Source of the DNA: Labrenzia sp. OB1
Lineage (GTDB): Bacteria > Pseudomonadota > Alphaproteobacteria > Rhizobiales > Stappiaceae
Length of the DNA stretch: 64,000 nucleotides
Assembly (NCBI RefSeq): GCF_001624695.1
Contig: NZ_JSEP01000025.1
Span: 1-64,000 of the forward strand
Direction of reading: 5' to 3'
Shown: one piece after another, positions 26,993 through 37,507 of the stretch
Layout of the letters: each line of letters begins with the position of its first letter
How positions within the stretch are numbered: the stretch's first letter is position 1
The notes under the pieces: generated by a model
The model's input: only the letters and a program-made list of their open reading frames with translations
Databases searched by the model: none
Told to the model about the DNA's origin: nothing
Translations under genes and position numbers: made by a program

Positions 26993-28243
26993 TCAGCGGG
27001 CGTTTTCCAGAACTTTTTCCGTGTCTGCCCCGGCCGTATCTCCGGACTGGACGGCTTCAGCATCTTCGTCTTGCATCCCGGAGGAGCCTTCCGCAGAGAC
27101 GTCCGGACCTGCGTCCTCTTCAAGCTGCTCCAGAGAAGCTGCGAAATCACTATCGGCAACAAGCTCCCGCTTGCCGTCTTCGTCGGCTGTTTCTTCGGCA
27201 CCGGGCTCCTGCATCTCCAGATCAGCGCCCACCCCGGAAGCATCGTCCGCGGCGGTTTCAGCAGTCTCTCCAGCAGGCTTGGCGATGGACGAAAGGTCGC
27301 CCAGGGCATCGTCCAGATCCGCAAGGCGCTCGCGAGTCCACACCTGAGGCTGATCCAGGCCCAGCGCTTCGTCATAAGCCCGCGCCAGGCTCAGGGGCAG
27401 ATTGAATTCAAAATCGGTCATGGTTCCGAAGCGCGGCTCCAGGGCATCCCTCACGGCCAGAAAAGTATCCCTCAAACCGAGGCTCTGGACGACGCAGGCA
27501 GAGGCGGCATCGTTCAGGGTTGTGACGAAATCGCGCGTTGTCTCGATGGCCTGGGTAACGGCGGAAGCGCCAATCGCCGGGCGTCCGCGCCCCGGCATGA
27601 GAGCCGCAGGCCGGAAAGCGGAAATGCGGTCGAGTGCACGCGGCCAGTCTGCCAAATGCGCGTCGCCGCAACAAGGTACCGCGGATTTCTGGACCATATC
27701 GCCCGCGAACAGAACCGCCTGGTCCGGTACCCAGACCACAAGGTCACCCATCGTATGTCCACGACCGAGATGCATCAGCCGAACATCAAGCCCTCCAAGG
27801 TCAATCGTCATCGAGGAGGCAATCGTCATTGTCGGGCTGACGACATCGGCATTTTCGGGCAGTCCCACGAACAGACCCGGCAGGCGTTGCCTGGAGACGC
27901 GGATCTCTTCCCTGCCGCGTGTGTCCATCATCCGCCGGGTCAGGTCGGAAGCGACAATCTCTCCCGGTTCAAAAGCCGTGGCTCCAAGACAGCCACCCGA
28001 ATGAAAATGTGTCAGAACAACCTGTTTGACGGGTTTGTCCGTAATGTCACGAATTTTCTGGAGTACCTTTTGCGCCATTTGAGGTGTCGCCTGAGCGTCA
28101 ACGACCAGCACCGCCTTTTCGCCGATGATCACACCGGTATTGGAACATCCGTCTGCGCTGTAGGCGTAGCATCCACGTCCGAGTTCCTCGAACCGTTCGT
28201 TTGCGCCGAGTACACCATCCGACTTGTTCGCGTTGTCTGTCAT
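26993..28243 (-). CDS. MBL-fold hydrolase with atypical metal motif and acidic tail
   Basis: The 416-residue protein has a metallo-beta-lactamase fold at about 15-260. The usual HxHxDH is replaced: after LTH the sequence reads FHSGGCLGA, keeping two His but not the Asp and third His. The block HLGRGHTMGDLVVWVPDQAVLFAGDMV retains the later His and Asp. This matches a subgroup of MBL proteins with a degenerate first site. Residues about 310-416 are low-complexity and very acidic. No signal peptide. The frame extends 17 codons above the chosen ATG. Divergent from a MarR gene. Confidence 0.83.
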   Translation of the reverse strand: MTDNANKSDGVLGANERFEELGRGCYAYSADGCSNTGVIIGEKAVLVVDAQATPQMAQKVLQKIRDITDKPVKQVVLTHFHSGGCLGATAFEPGEIVASDLTRRMMDTRGREEIRVSRQRLPGLFVGLPENADVVSPTMTIASSMTIDLGGLDVRLMHLGRGHTMGDLVVWVPDQAVLFAGDMVQKSAVPCCGDAHLADWPRALDRISAFRPAALMPGRGRPAIGASAVTQAIETTRDFVTTLNDAASACVVQSLGLRDTFLAVRDALEPRFGTMTDFEFNLPLSLARAYDEALGLDQPQVWTRERLADLDDALGDLSSIAKPAGETAETAADDASGVGADLEMQEPGAEETADEDGKRELVADSDFAASLEQLEEDAGPDVSAEGSSGMQDEDAEAVQSGDTAGADTEKVLENAR

Positions 28244-28676
28244 AGCAGTCTCGCTTTCCTGACGTCTGACGGTCCGCTTTATCTTGTTTTTCATTCGGAA
28301 AAACGCCTTTTACTGTTGACTGCAGCGTCTCAGTTTCAATCCCCGATTCGCAAACTTTCATTCCCCAATTCGTTAACTAATCCTTTCTTATCAACAGATA
28401 GGTTAGCTAATGTCTTAGCCTCTCGACTATATCAGACCAAGCTCTCCCTCAACCTTGCTTGCATTCGTGTATTTTCTTCAAAGCAGCTCAGGCTGCCTTT
28501 TCCGGTTTGTTCAATTGGCTATACTTGCCTGAGCATTTTCTGTTCATTTTGAACAAACTGGTCAGAAAGTGCTCTAGTAATTGATAATGGCCGGATGACG
28601 GCAGCTTTATCTGCCGGCTGCGGCGCGCGCCGGGTGTGACAGTGCAAAACCGAATGTTCGAGGCAGCTTCCTACCC
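28244..28676. other. Divergent intergenic region, 433 bp, AT-rich
   Basis: No gene seen. It separates the MBL-fold gene (leftward) from the MarR gene (rightward), is clearly more AT-rich than its surroundings between 28290 and 28590, and holds the repeated element at 28372-28411. Confidence 0.6.
28372..28411. promoter_or_regulatory. Paired GTTARCTAAT elements, candidate operator
   Basis: GTTAACTAAT (28372-28381) and GTTAGCTAAT (28402-28411) differ at one base and start 30 bp apart, near three helical turns, so they face the same side of the DNA. Each contains a TTARCTAA dyad. Position between divergent marR and MBL genes suggests a regulator site. Confidence 0.5.
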
Positions 28677-29189
28677 ATGTCCGACAACCCCCTTCCCCCC
28701 CTCGACGAGACCGGCGAGCCGGACGAACTCCGGCAGGTTCTGAAGCTCAACAGGTTCCTGCCCTACCGACTCAACCATCTTGCGGAGACCGTCAGCCGCT
28801 CCTTTTCGAAAATCTATGCCGGCAAATACGGCATCGGCGTTCCCGAATGGCGGGTGGTCGCCACCCTCGGCGAGCATCACGCCATGACCGCGCGTGACAT
28901 CAGCCAGGCTACCGCCATGCACAAGACGAAGGTAAGCCGCGCCGTCGCCGCCCTGGAACAGCGTGCGCTGATCGTGCGCGGCCGGAATCCGGACGACCAG
29001 CGCGAGCAGATGCTGAAGCTCAGCTCCAAGGGCTGCGCCATGTATGAGGAGCTGATCCCGGAAGCCCTTGCCTATTCCGCAAATCTTCAAGAGGCCCTCA
29101 CGGAAGAGCAGAAAGCGCTACTTGACGACATCTTCGAGCGCCTGCTCACCGCGGCAAATCCAACGTCGCCCCAGGATAAGGGCGCGTGA
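28677..29189 (+). CDS. MarR-family transcriptional regulator
   Basis: The 170-residue protein has the standard MarR layout: helical dimerisation N-terminus with LNRFLPYRLNHLAETVSR, winged helix (about 60-125) with MTARDISQATAMHKTKVSRAV as recognition element, NPDDQREQMLKLSSKG as wing, and a long C-terminal helix pair. The TKVSRAV sequence is common in regulators near the HpaR/aromatic catabolism group, but effectors cannot be predicted. It is divergent from the MBL-fold gene; paired elements at 28372-28411 are the likely binding site. Confidence 0.9.
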   Translation: MSDNPLPPLDETGEPDELRQVLKLNRFLPYRLNHLAETVSRSFSKIYAGKYGIGVPEWRVVATLGEHHAMTARDISQATAMHKTKVSRAVAALEQRALIVRGRNPDDQREQMLKLSSKGCAMYEELIPEALAYSANLQEALTEEQKALLDDIFERLLTAANPTSPQDKGA

Positions 29190-29441
29190 TATTACGCTTT
29201 CAGGTCATTCTGCAAACGACTGCCGCCGCATTGCGAAACCTGGGCAGACGAAAACACCGCCCGGCGCCGGTATTAACCTAACGTCAGAGCTTTCATTGCT
29301 ATAGGTTGGGGCAGCAGCGATAGTGAAGTCGGCGTCCCGGATCAGTCTTCAAATTTCGGAGCCTCTTGTCAGCGTTCATTTGAACAAGAGGATGCTCCAA
29401 CGCCGATCCGGTGCAAGGCAGTACGCTGCAGGGGAAGGGTT

Positions 29442-30809
29442 ATGTGGTTTCGCCGCACCGTCAGGTCTGATGATTTCGTGCGCGCACTTGTCGTGTGCGC
29501 CGCATTCCTGTTGCCCTTGAACGCAGCCGTTGCCGCCAGCTGTTCCGTTCTGAAGAGCGAATTGCGCCGGCTGGAGTCCGGCTCTGCTTCCGGATCACCC
29601 GCCGCGCAGAAATGGATCTCGGCAAAAAAACAGCAGCAGAAGGCGATCTCGGCGGCGGAGCGCGATGCAGGATATTTCGGCTGCGCCAGCGCAGCTTCTG
29701 CCAACTGCCGGAGCCTCAACGGCAAGATCAAGCGCATGAAGACCAATCTGTCCGCGATCGACCGCCAGCTTGCAAAGGCCGGCGGCGGCTCTTCAGGCAC
29801 CGCCAAACGGCTGAAGCAGGTGCGCTCGCAACTCGCCAGGCAGAATTGCAATGCGCCTGCCGCGCGGCAGGCAAAGAGCGGGCAAGATGGCGCTCAGGAG
29901 AAACCACGCTCCCTGCTGTCACGCCTGTTCAACCCGGGCTCCCAGTCGGAGCAACGCTCACGCGCAAGTGTGAACCTGGCTTCCGCCAAAACGGGAGACA
30001 GGGAAATTGCAGCCGTTCGGGCGCGGAAGAACAGTGCGGCGTCGCGCGTGCGTCTTCCTTCCGGCGGCACATTCCGCACCCTTTGCGTGCGGACATGCGA
30101 CGGCTACTTTTTCCCGCTGAGCTTTTCTGCCGGCAAAAACCAGTTTGCCTACGACGAGGCCCGCTGTTCGGAAATCTGCCCGGCCGCGCAGACAGAACTT
30201 TACGTCTACCGCAATCCGGGAGGCGACCAGGCGCAAATGACATCTCTGGCCGGGGCCCTCTATTCGGAACAACCCTTCGCGGATCGCTACAAATCGGAAT
30301 TCGTGGAAGGCTGCAGCTGCCGTTCGACTCGACAGTCCAAAATGCGTTCCGACTGGACGGAGCTGACCTCGGGGTCCGGCAACCGCGTATTCTTCGCCGA
30401 TATCAGCGCCGGCCTGCCGAGGAGAACCCTGCAGCCGAGCCGCGGCGGGACATTCGATGAGACAAGCGATACGCCTTCGCCCCTGGCACGGCCGCCGCTG
30501 CGAAGAGCGCAATTGCCTGTTCACGAGGATCCGGACACCCTGATCAACCTTGAAAAAGGTTTTGACGTCACTGTTTCGCTGCGCCAGGCGGCCATGAGAC
30601 TGTCTTCAGATCAGCCCCCGCCCGCCGGCTCGCCGGAAACCGTGAACGGGTTGCCGTTGCTGTCCGTACGGGCACTGCCGGGAGGCAATCCTTCCATGGA
30701 GTCGCCCCTGGCCCCGGTGTTCAAGAGCAACGATACGGGGTTCCGTCCTGCCCCCGGCGACAAGACGTCCGTCAGGGTAGTCGGTCCAGAATATTTTGTC
30801 GCCCAATAA
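29442..30809 (+). CDS. DUF2865 secreted protein
   Basis: The 455-residue protein has a signal peptide (about 1-32), then a Lys/Ala/Ser-rich helical region with spaced Cys residues. The DUF2865 core (about 205-295) follows, with [26 protein letters not shown], and YVYRNPGGD, ending near FVEGCSC. The remaining 150 residues are Pro/Arg/Ser-rich. The family is restricted to alphaproteobacteria and is of unknown role; conserved Cys pairs suggest disulfides in the periplasm. AAGGG lies just before the ATG. Its 3' end overlaps gltX on the opposite strand by 38 bases. Confidence 0.87.
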   Translation: MWFRRTVRSDDFVRALVVCAAFLLPLNAAVAASCSVLKSELRRLESGSASGSPAAQKWISAKKQQQKAISAAERDAGYFGCASAASANCRSLNGKIKRMKTNLSAIDRQLAKAGGGSSGTAKRLKQVRSQLARQNCNAPAARQAKSGQDGAQEKPRSLLSRLFNPGSQSEQRSRASVNLASAKTGDREIAAVRARKNSAASRVRLPSGGTFRTLCVRTCDGYFFPLSFSAGKNQFAYDEARCSEICPAAQTELYVYRNPGGDQAQMTSLAGALYSEQPFADRYKSEFVEGCSCRSTRQSKMRSDWTELTSGSGNRVFFADISAGLPRRTLQPSRGGTFDETSDTPSPLARPPLRRAQLPVHEDPDTLINLEKGFDVTVSLRQAAMRLSSDQPPPAGSPETVNGLPLLSVRALPGGNPSMESPLAPVFKSNDTGFRPAPGDKTSVRVVGPEYFVAQ

Positions 30810-32133
30810 GAGGCAGCATGGCCTTCATGTCAGGGCCGTGATCCATACCTGTCAGGACACGCCGTAGCGGCATGAAGAGACCGCGGCCCTTGCGTCCGGT
30901 CGCTTCCTTCAGCGCCGCCGTCCAGAGGCCCCAGGTATCCGGAGTGATTTCCCCGTCCGGAAGCAGAGCCTTGGCGCTGATGACAAACTCCCTGTCCTCG
31001 TCCTCGATCCGGCTTTCGACAGGCCCGGTGACGACCTTCCAGTAGTCGAGAGCATCTGCGACCGTCTGGCAATTGCCGCGCACGGTTTCCCAGAAGTCCG
31101 CGTCCGCCGGGATATCCATGCCGGCCAGCCTGTCCTTGACCGCCTCGTAAGGCAGATCGTGGACCAGACGGGCGTTGAGGTTCCGGAGTTCGTCAGGGTC
31201 GAATTTCGCCAGGGACCGGGAAACGCTGGATAGATCAAATTTCTGCGCCAGAGCGTCCATGGTCGCGACTGGTTCGACGGCCTGGCTTGTTCCTGTCAAC
31301 ACGGCAAGCGAGGCAACCGCCATCGCCTCCAGGCCTTCGTCCCGCAAAGATCCGATCGACAGTGCGCCCTTGCGTTTCGATAGCCCCTCTCCCTCCTGTG
31401 TCGTCAGGAGATTGTGGTGACCGAACACCGGCGCAGTTGCGCCGAGCGCTTCGAAAATCGCGATCTGGACACCCGTGTTCGATACGTGATCCTCGCCACG
31501 GATGATGTGAGTGACGCCCATGTCCATGTCGTCGACAATCGACGTGAAGGTATAAAGGAAAGTGCCGTCGGCACGGATGAGAACCGGATCGGAAAGCGAC
31601 GCCAGGTCCACAGCCTGCGTGCCCCGGCAAAGATCGTCCCAGGAGACTTCCGTGCGCCGGGTCTGCAACGGGTCGCCGTCGTGATTGGGCAACAGGAACC
31701 GCCAATGCGGCTTGCGGCCATCCACCTCGAAAGCCGCCCGCTCTTCCGCGGTCAGCTTGAGGCCCGTGCGGTCGTAAACGGGTGGACGGCCCATGGCGCG
31801 CTGGCGAGACCGGCGGCGTTCCAATTCCTCCGGGGTCTCGTAACACGGGTATAGCAGCCCCGCATCCTTCAGCTTCTGCGCGGCGGCACCATAGCTGGCA
31901 ACACGCTCCGACTGGCGCTCCACCCGGTCCGGCTGGATCCCCAGCCAGCGAAGGTCGCGTTCGGTCGATTCAACATATTCCTGCCTGGAGCGTTCCAGGT
32001 CGGTGTCGTCAAAGCGCAGGATGAACCGCCCGCCCGCCTTTTTGGCGAACAGCCAGTTGAAGAGCGCAGGACGGCTATTGCCGATATGGATGTGGCCGGT
32101 CGGCGACGGCGCAAAACGTACGATGACAGTCAT
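30772..32133 (-). CDS. gltX: Glutamate-tRNA ligase
   Basis: The 453-residue class I synthetase opens [21 protein letters not shown], with HIGN as the HIGH-type motif; LSKRKG serves as [13 protein letters not shown] and the anticodon-binding helical C-terminus are present. Alphaproteobacteria often carry two GltX copies, one of which can mischarge tRNA-Gln for GatCAB; this shorter form may be the second, but I cannot tell without the other copy. The chosen ATG is 17 codons inside the open frame and matches the family start. Confidence 0.94.
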   Translation of the reverse strand: MTVIVRFAPSPTGHIHIGNSRPALFNWLFAKKAGGRFILRFDDTDLERSRQEYVESTERDLRWLGIQPDRVERQSERVASYGAAAQKLKDAGLLYPCYETPEELERRRSRQRAMGRPPVYDRTGLKLTAEERAAFEVDGRKPHWRFLLPNHDGDPLQTRRTEVSWDDLCRGTQAVDLASLSDPVLIRADGTFLYTFTSIVDDMDMGVTHIIRGEDHVSNTGVQIAIFEALGATAPVFGHHNLLTTQEGEGLSKRKGALSIGSLRDEGLEAMAVASLAVLTGTSQAVEPVATMDALAQKFDLSSVSRSLAKFDPDELRNLNARLVHDLPYEAVKDRLAGMDIPADADFWETVRGNCQTVADALDYWKVVTGPVESRIEDEDREFVISAKALLPDGEITPDTWGLWTAALKEATGRKGRGLFMPLRRVLTGMDHGPDMKAMLPLIGRQNILDRLP

Positions 32134-32177
32134 GGCGTTTGAGTTAGCCGGGGATCGGCCGCACGGCAACCCCAAAC

Positions 32178-33404
32178 TCATTCTGTTTTCAAGATTGTTT
32201 CCCTCTCCCGGTACGCCCGGGCCATCAGCGCCAGAACAGCGCAGAAGATGAGACAGTAAAGCCCCATCACCCTCACCTGCAGGTCGAACGGCACACCGAT
32301 GTCGATCAGCCAGCCGACCAGACCGGGCCCGGCGGCCGAAGCGAAGACCGCGACGGAGAAGGCGGCGGCGCGAATTGCGCCCATGTGGCGCGTTCCATAC
32401 ACCTCGGGCCAGAAGGAACTGACAAGCGTGCTGTTGAAGCCATTGGAGATGCCTATCAGACCGAGGAAAATATACGGCGAAAAGGGTGCATGATATTGCG
32501 CAAGCACGAGGCAGGCCAGCGACAGCGCTATGAGTGTGAACGGCAGGAGACGGCGGGCGGAAAACCGGTCAATGAGCGGCCCGATCACCAGTGAGGCACA
32601 GACGACGCCGGCGGCCATGACAAGAAAGGCGCTGGCGAACACTTCAAGCGACCAGCCGCGCAGCTCGACAAGATAGACCTGGTGGAAGAAAATCGCCGTA
32701 CCGATAAAGGCCGGGGCGTTGATGCCGCAGGACACCAGCCAGAAGCGCGGGTCGCGAAGCACCTCGTTTCGCGTCCACTGCCGGCCTTCCGGCTTTATGG
32801 AGGCGATTTCCGTCGCACTCGGCACCCGGTTCCTGGCGAGCAGCGTCATAAGTACGGGCAACACCGCCAGAAGCAGAACCAGGGCTGCGACGATCCATGC
32901 TCCGCGCCAGCCGAGGAAGCCCGCCAGGGTCACGAAACACAATGGGAACAGGGCCTCGGCCGTCGGCAAGCCCAGAAGCGCGATCGAAACCGCCCGGCCA
33001 CGCTGCTCGGAAAACCAGCGCCCGGCCGCGGTGACCGCGGTATGGGTCATCATGCCCTGCCCGCACAGGCGAAGCCCATAGAAAGACAAGGCGATCATCC
33101 AGACGGAAAAGGTGCTCGCCATGGCGAGACAGAAAAGGGCAAGTGCCGTCACCACCACGACCGCGACCGTTCGCACCGGGAAGTGGTCGACGCTCTTGCC
33201 GACATAAGGCAACGTCATCGCGCTGCCGAGCGTCGCCAACATGTAGAGCAGTCCCAGATCTCCGTGGCTGAGACCGAACTCCAGCCGCAACTGGCCCGCC
33301 GAAAGCGAGATGAAAAACGTCTGGCCAAAGCCGGAAAACATGGCGAGCAGATAGCTGGCCGACAGCCAGCGCACATTCTCGCGCAGGAACGTGAAATAGG
33401 TCAT
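32178..33404 (-). CDS. Major facilitator superfamily transporter
   Basis: The 408-residue inner-membrane protein has twelve hydrophobic helices in two halves separated by a basic loop (about 185-215). The [41 protein letters not shown] sequence spans TM2 and the typical MFS loop 2-3. Similarity is to oxalate/formate and monocarboxylate-type MFS members. Substrate unknown. It lies between nadE and gltX on the same strand, 32 and 44 bases away, so these three may form a transcript. Confidence 0.87.
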   Translation of the reverse strand: MTYFTFLRENVRWLSASYLLAMFSGFGQTFFISLSAGQLRLEFGLSHGDLGLLYMLATLGSAMTLPYVGKSVDHFPVRTVAVVVVTALALFCLAMASTFSVWMIALSFYGLRLCGQGMMTHTAVTAAGRWFSEQRGRAVSIALLGLPTAEALFPLCFVTLAGFLGWRGAWIVAALVLLLAVLPVLMTLLARNRVPSATEIASIKPEGRQWTRNEVLRDPRFWLVSCGINAPAFIGTAIFFHQVYLVELRGWSLEVFASAFLVMAAGVVCASLVIGPLIDRFSARRLLPFTLIALSLACLVLAQYHAPFSPYIFLGLIGISNGFNSTLVSSFWPEVYGTRHMGAIRAAAFSVAVFASAAGPGLVGWLIDIGVPFDLQVRVMGLYCLIFCAVLALMARAYRERETILKTE

Positions 33405-33436
33405 GGGGCCTGCATTGACAGGAGCCCCGGATCGCG

Positions 33437-35104
33437 TCAGCTGCGGTCGCGGAACCGGTTGGTGATGGGATAGCGGCGGTCCTTGCCGAAATTCCGTTCG
33501 GTAATCTTGACGCCAGGGGGGGCCTGGCGTCGTTTGTATTCGGCAATGTACAGGAGATGTTCGATCCTGTGGATCAACGCGCGGTCATGCCCGCGTTTTT
33601 CGATCTCGCCGACCGACATTTCCTCTTCCACCAGGCATTTCAGGATATCGTCCAGCACATCATAAGGCGGCAGGGAATCCTGATCTGTCTGATTTTCCCG
33701 CAGTTCCGCGGTCGGAACCTTTGTGATGATGTTGTCCGGGATCACCTCACCTGCCGGGCCATGCAGACCTTCGGGATGGTTGGCGTTGCGCCAGGCCGCC
33801 AGATGGTAGACTTGGGTCTTGTAAAGATCCTTGATCGGATTGTAGCCGCCGTTCATATCGCCATAGAGCGTGGCGTAGCCGACCGACATTTCCGATTTGT
33901 TGCCGGTGGTCAGCACCATCCAGCCGAACTTGTTGGAGACCGCCATCAGGATCACGCCACGTGCGCGCGATTGCAGGTTTTCCTCGGTGGTGTCCTCTTT
34001 CGTGCCCTTGAAGAGGTCACTCAACACTGTCCGGAAGCCCTCAACGGGCTCGGCGATCGGAACCGTGTCGTAACGAATACCGAGGGCGGAGGCACATGCT
34101 GCGGCGTCCTTGATGCTCTCTTCGGAGGTATAGCGGTAGGGCAACATGATCGCATGCACCTTGTCGGCGCCGAGGGCATCGACCGCCATGGCCGCGCAGA
34201 TCGCGGAATCAATCCCTCCGGACAGGCCCAGGACCACGCCCGAAAAACCGTTCTTGTTGACGTAATCGCCGAGACCCAGGACACAAGCCCGCCAGTTCGC
34301 TTCATCGAGGTCGGGCAGCGGCGCGGTGATGCCGTTCTCGCAAATCCAGTGATCCCCGGAACGTACCCAGTCGGTGATGGCGAGCCCCGGTTCGAATTGA
34401 GGCATCTGGAAAGCCAGCGACCGGTCGCCCTGAAGGGCGAAGGAACCGCCATCGAACACCAGTTCGTCCTGACCGCCGAGCTGGTTGCAGTACACCAGCG
34501 GCAGACCCGTCTCGACCACGCGGGCAACGACCACCTGCAAGCGTTCCTCGGCCCGGTTTTCCCAGTAAGGCGATCCATTGGGGACCAGCAGCAGTTCCGC
34601 GCCGGTTTCCTCAAGGCACTCGCACACCTCGTCGTTCCAGATGTCCTCGCAGACAGGAAGGCCGATGCGCACGCCGCGGAAATCGACCGGTCCCGGCAAG
34701 GGGCCGGCGGCGAATACGCGCTTTTCGTCAAAGACGCTGTAATTGGGCAGGTCGTACTTGTAGCGGACCGCCTTGATCTCCCCCTGATCGAGAAGAAGCG
34801 CGGCGTTATAAACCTTGCCGTCCTCGCCTTTCCAGGGCGTTCCGATCACCAGCCCGGGGCCACCGTCGGCGGTCTCCTTCGCAAGAGACTGCGCGGCATC
34901 CATACAGCGGCGCACGAATGCAGGTTTCAGCACCAGATCCTCGGGCAGATACCCCGCGAGGACGAGTTCGGAAGACAGCACCAGATCGGCGCCTCCGGCA
35001 GCCGCCTTCGCGCGGGCCTCGCGCACCAGCTGCGCATTTCCATCAACATCGCCGACAGTCGGGTTGAGCTGCGCGACAGCCAGTTTGAATCGATCTGAAA
35101 TCAT
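33437..35104 (-). CDS. nadE: Glutamine-dependent NAD+ synthetase
   Basis: The 555-residue enzyme amidates nicotinate adenine dinucleotide using glutamine. The N-terminal nitrilase-type glutaminase shows the Glu46-Lys116-Cys152 triad (SSELVL, RYKYDL, LPVCEDIW). The C-terminal synthetase has the PP-loop GLSGGIDSA and the conserved TTGNKSE and GDMNGGYNPIKDLYKT segments. Start ATG 35104 begins MISDRFK; two further in-frame ATGs lie upstream without ribosome-binding sites. A 16-bp palindrome lies 113 bases upstream. Confidence 0.95.
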   Translation of the reverse strand: MISDRFKLAVAQLNPTVGDVDGNAQLVREARAKAAAGGADLVLSSELVLAGYLPEDLVLKPAFVRRCMDAAQSLAKETADGGPGLVIGTPWKGEDGKVYNAALLLDQGEIKAVRYKYDLPNYSVFDEKRVFAAGPLPGPVDFRGVRIGLPVCEDIWNDEVCECLEETGAELLLVPNGSPYWENRAEERLQVVVARVVETGLPLVYCNQLGGQDELVFDGGSFALQGDRSLAFQMPQFEPGLAITDWVRSGDHWICENGITAPLPDLDEANWRACVLGLGDYVNKNGFSGVVLGLSGGIDSAICAAMAVDALGADKVHAIMLPYRYTSEESIKDAAACASALGIRYDTVPIAEPVEGFRTVLSDLFKGTKEDTTEENLQSRARGVILMAVSNKFGWMVLTTGNKSEMSVGYATLYGDMNGGYNPIKDLYKTQVYHLAAWRNANHPEGLHGPAGEVIPDNIITKVPTAELRENQTDQDSLPPYDVLDDILKCLVEEEMSVGEIEKRGHDRALIHRIEHLLYIAEYKRRQAPPGVKITERNFGKDRRYPITNRFRDRS

Positions 35105-35216
35105 GGGAACATCGCCAGAAAGTGTCATGGCATCATGATGTAGCCGCAAGGCCTGGCGGTTGCAATCACCCAGGCCCGTAGAACAGGGACAAGACGCATA
35201 ATCCCTTCACGGCCGT

Positions 35217-35232
35217 TCGGCCTCGAGGCCGA
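35217..35232. promoter_or_regulatory. Perfect 16-bp palindrome upstream of nadE
   Basis: TCGGCCTCGAGGCCGA is self-complementary throughout. It sits between the response regulator stop and the nadE start, with no T-run on either side, so a protein-binding site is likelier than a terminator. No regulator can be named. Confidence 0.4.
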
Positions 35233-35324
35233 CAATCCGGTTCGATCAGATATCCGCGGCCCGAAATGCCGAGGCAGGTTCGTTGCATTTCGTATTCATT
35301 GATCGCCCAGCGCCCTAGGGGACC

Positions 35325-35858
35325 CTAAAGCAGCGCCAGCGAGTTCTCTCTTGAGCCGGCAGCAGGCGCGGCCATGCCGGACAGGTCGAGACTGTCGGTT
35401 TCGCGGTCCGTCCAGGTGTTTCCGGGAGCGGGAATGCCTCTGGTCCGGCCATACAGGCGCTGGCGTTCCAGAATGCTGCCGATATGCTGGTAGAGGATGG
35501 CCGGGGCAATCGGCTTGGCGACGAAGCCGTGAATGCCGAGGTCAACGGCCTCCAGTATCGTGGCCCGCCTGGTATGCGCGGTGACCACAAGAACAGGCGT
35601 CGTACTGAGCTGACGGTCCCGGTCGGCACGCAATATGCGCAGAAACTCGCTGCCGCCGAAGAGCTTCATCTCCCAATCGCACAAGACTAGGTCGGGCCTC
35701 CGGTCCACCGCGAGCTCAAGCGCCTCCGCGCCGTCGCCGGCCTCGAAAAGAGTTCGAATTCCGAATCCCGACAGCACCGACCGCAGGATCGTGCGCATGT
35801 GAGGATTGTCCTCCGTGATCAGGCAGGAAATGCTGGAAAGGTCCCACTTTTCACGCAA
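35325..35858 (-). CDS. Receiver-only response regulator
   Basis: The 177-residue protein is a CheY-like receiver (about 8-128) plus a 45-residue unstructured tail, with no output domain. E16 and D17 make the acidic pocket; D61 (LVLCDWEM) accepts phosphate; the switch Thr and conserved Lys lie in VVTAHT and VAKPI. A TTG start is chosen because AAGGAGG sits six bases upstream. No histidine kinase gene is adjacent, so it is an orphan. Confidence 0.88.
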   Translation of the reverse strand: MREKWDLSSISCLITEDNPHMRTILRSVLSGFGIRTLFEAGDGAEALELAVDRRPDLVLCDWEMKLFGGSEFLRILRADRDRQLSTTPVLVVTAHTRRATILEAVDLGIHGFVAKPIAPAILYQHIGSILERQRLYGRTRGIPAPGNTWTDRETDSLDLSGMAAPAAGSRENSLALL

Positions 35859-36077
35859 ACTCCACCTCCTTCCCTAGCGTAAGACATCGCCATGGAGAAA
35901 GGTATGCGCTCTGAGCGTTAAATGAGCCTTACCGAACACTCGAATCATCAAAAAAAACTACTTTTACGAGTAAAATGGTCTGATCATCATATCAGTTGTG
36001 ACAATCGGATAATGTTCTCAACGGCAGCAAATCTGCCGGTCTACGTCACGCTGCAGCACTCCTGCAGCAAGAGCCAA

Positions 36078-36097
36078 GGGGCGGCCTTTGCCGCCCC
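36078..36097 (-). terminator. Hairpin after the DAHP synthase gene
   Basis: GGGGCGGC and GCCGCCCC form an exact 8-bp stem with a four-base loop 28 bases past the aroG stop. On the minus strand a T-poor TTGGCTCTTG follows, so termination may be weak. Confidence 0.55.
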
Positions 36098-36124
36098 GCT
36101 CCGTTTTCGGCAATCAGACCCCGC

Positions 36125-37507
36125 TTACGCGCTGGCGACCATCGGTTCCGTCTGGCGGCCATCGCGCTCCTTCTTGAGGTTTTCGGCGATGAGGAAAGCC
36201 AGCTCAAGGGCCTGATCCGCGTTCAGACGCGGATCGCAATGGGTGTGGTAACGGTCGCCGAGCTGTTCAGCCGTCAGCGCCCGCGCACCGCCGGTGCATT
36301 CGGTCACGTTCCGGCCGGTCATCTCGACATGAACACCACCGGCATGGGTACCCTCCGCGTTGTGGACTTCGAAAAACGATTCCACTTCCTTGAGGATGCG
36401 ATCGAACGGCCGGGTCTTGTATCCGCCCGCCGTGATGGTGTTGCCGTGCATCGGGTCGCAGGACCAGACGACCGACTTGCCTTCGCGTTCGACGGCCCGG
36501 ATCAGTTGCGGCAGATGATCGAAAACCTTGTCCGCCCCGAAGCGGGCAATCAGCGTCAGCCGGCCGGGTTCGTTTTCCGGATTGAGAATGTCGATCAGTT
36601 CCAGCAATCCGTCCGGCGTCATCGACGGACCGCATTTCAATCCGATCGGGTTCTTGATGCCGCGGCAGAATTCCACATGCGCGTGATCGGGTTGACGGGT
36701 CCGGTCTCCGATCCAGATCATGTGACCGGAAGTCGCGTACCAGTCGCCGGACGTGGAATCGACGCGTGTCAGGGATTCCTCATAGCCCAGAAGCAGCGCT
36801 TCGTGGCTGGTGAAGAAATCGGTCGAACGCAACTGCGGAACGCTGTCGGAATTGATGCCGCAAGCCTTCATGAAGTTGAGGGCTTCCGAGATCCGGTCGG
36901 CGAGTTCCTGATAGCGATGACCCTGCGGGCTGTCGGAAATGAAGCCGAGCATCCAGCGGTGCACCTGATCCAGATTGGCGAAACCGCCCTGGGCGAAGGC
37001 GCGCAGCAGGTTCAGCGTCGCGGCCGACTGGCGATAGGCCATGGCCATGCGGCCGGGATCGGGAACGCGGCTCTCTGTGGTGAAATTGATGTCGTTGATG
37101 ATGTCGCCACGATAGCTCGGCAGCTCCACATCGCCCTTTTTCTCGAAGTTGGACGAACGCGGCTTGGCGAACTGGCCGGCGATCCGGCCGACCTTCACGA
37201 CAGGCTGGCTGGCGGCATAGGTCAGCACCACCGACATCTGCAGGAACACACGGAAAAAGTCACGGATGTGATCGGGATGATGTTCGGCGAAGCTTTCGGC
37301 GCAGTCGCCGCCCTGGAGGAGAAAACCGTTGCCATTGGCAATGTTCGCCAGCTGGTGCTTCAGCGAACGCGCCTCACCTGCAAAAACGAGCGGCGGATAA
37401 GTCGCAAGGCGTTGTTCAACATCCGCCACAGCGGCCTGATCCGGATATTCCGGCACCTGAAGGATCGGCTTCGATCTCCAGCTTTCCGGGCTCCACTTCT
37501 GCGACAT
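36125..37507 (-). CDS. aroG: Class II 3-deoxy-7-phosphoheptulonate synthase
   Basis: The 460-residue enzyme condenses phosphoenolpyruvate and erythrose 4-phosphate, the first step of the shikimate pathway. Plant/Mycobacterium-type class II features include the metal Cys69 in [20 protein letters not shown], the WIGDRTR block and CDPMHGNTI near the end. It is the main DAHP synthase type in many alphaproteobacteria. Class II enzymes are allosterically controlled; no attenuator peptide was found upstream. The gene stands alone on the minus strand, divergent from the VIT1-type gene. Confidence 0.94.
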   Translation of the reverse strand: MSQKWSPESWRSKPILQVPEYPDQAAVADVEQRLATYPPLVFAGEARSLKHQLANIANGNGFLLQGGDCAESFAEHHPDHIRDFFRVFLQMSVVLTYAASQPVVKVGRIAGQFAKPRSSNFEKKGDVELPSYRGDIINDINFTTESRVPDPGRMAMAYRQSAATLNLLRAFAQGGFANLDQVHRWMLGFISDSPQGHRYQELADRISEALNFMKACGINSDSVPQLRSTDFFTSHEALLLGYEESLTRVDSTSGDWYATSGHMIWIGDRTRQPDHAHVEFCRGIKNPIGLKCGPSMTPDGLLELIDILNPENEPGRLTLIARFGADKVFDHLPQLIRAVEREGKSVVWSCDPMHGNTITAGGYKTRPFDRILKEVESFFEVHNAEGTHAGGVHVEMTGRNVTECTGGARALTAEQLGDRYHTHCDPRLNADQALELAFLIAENLKKERDGRQTEPMVASA

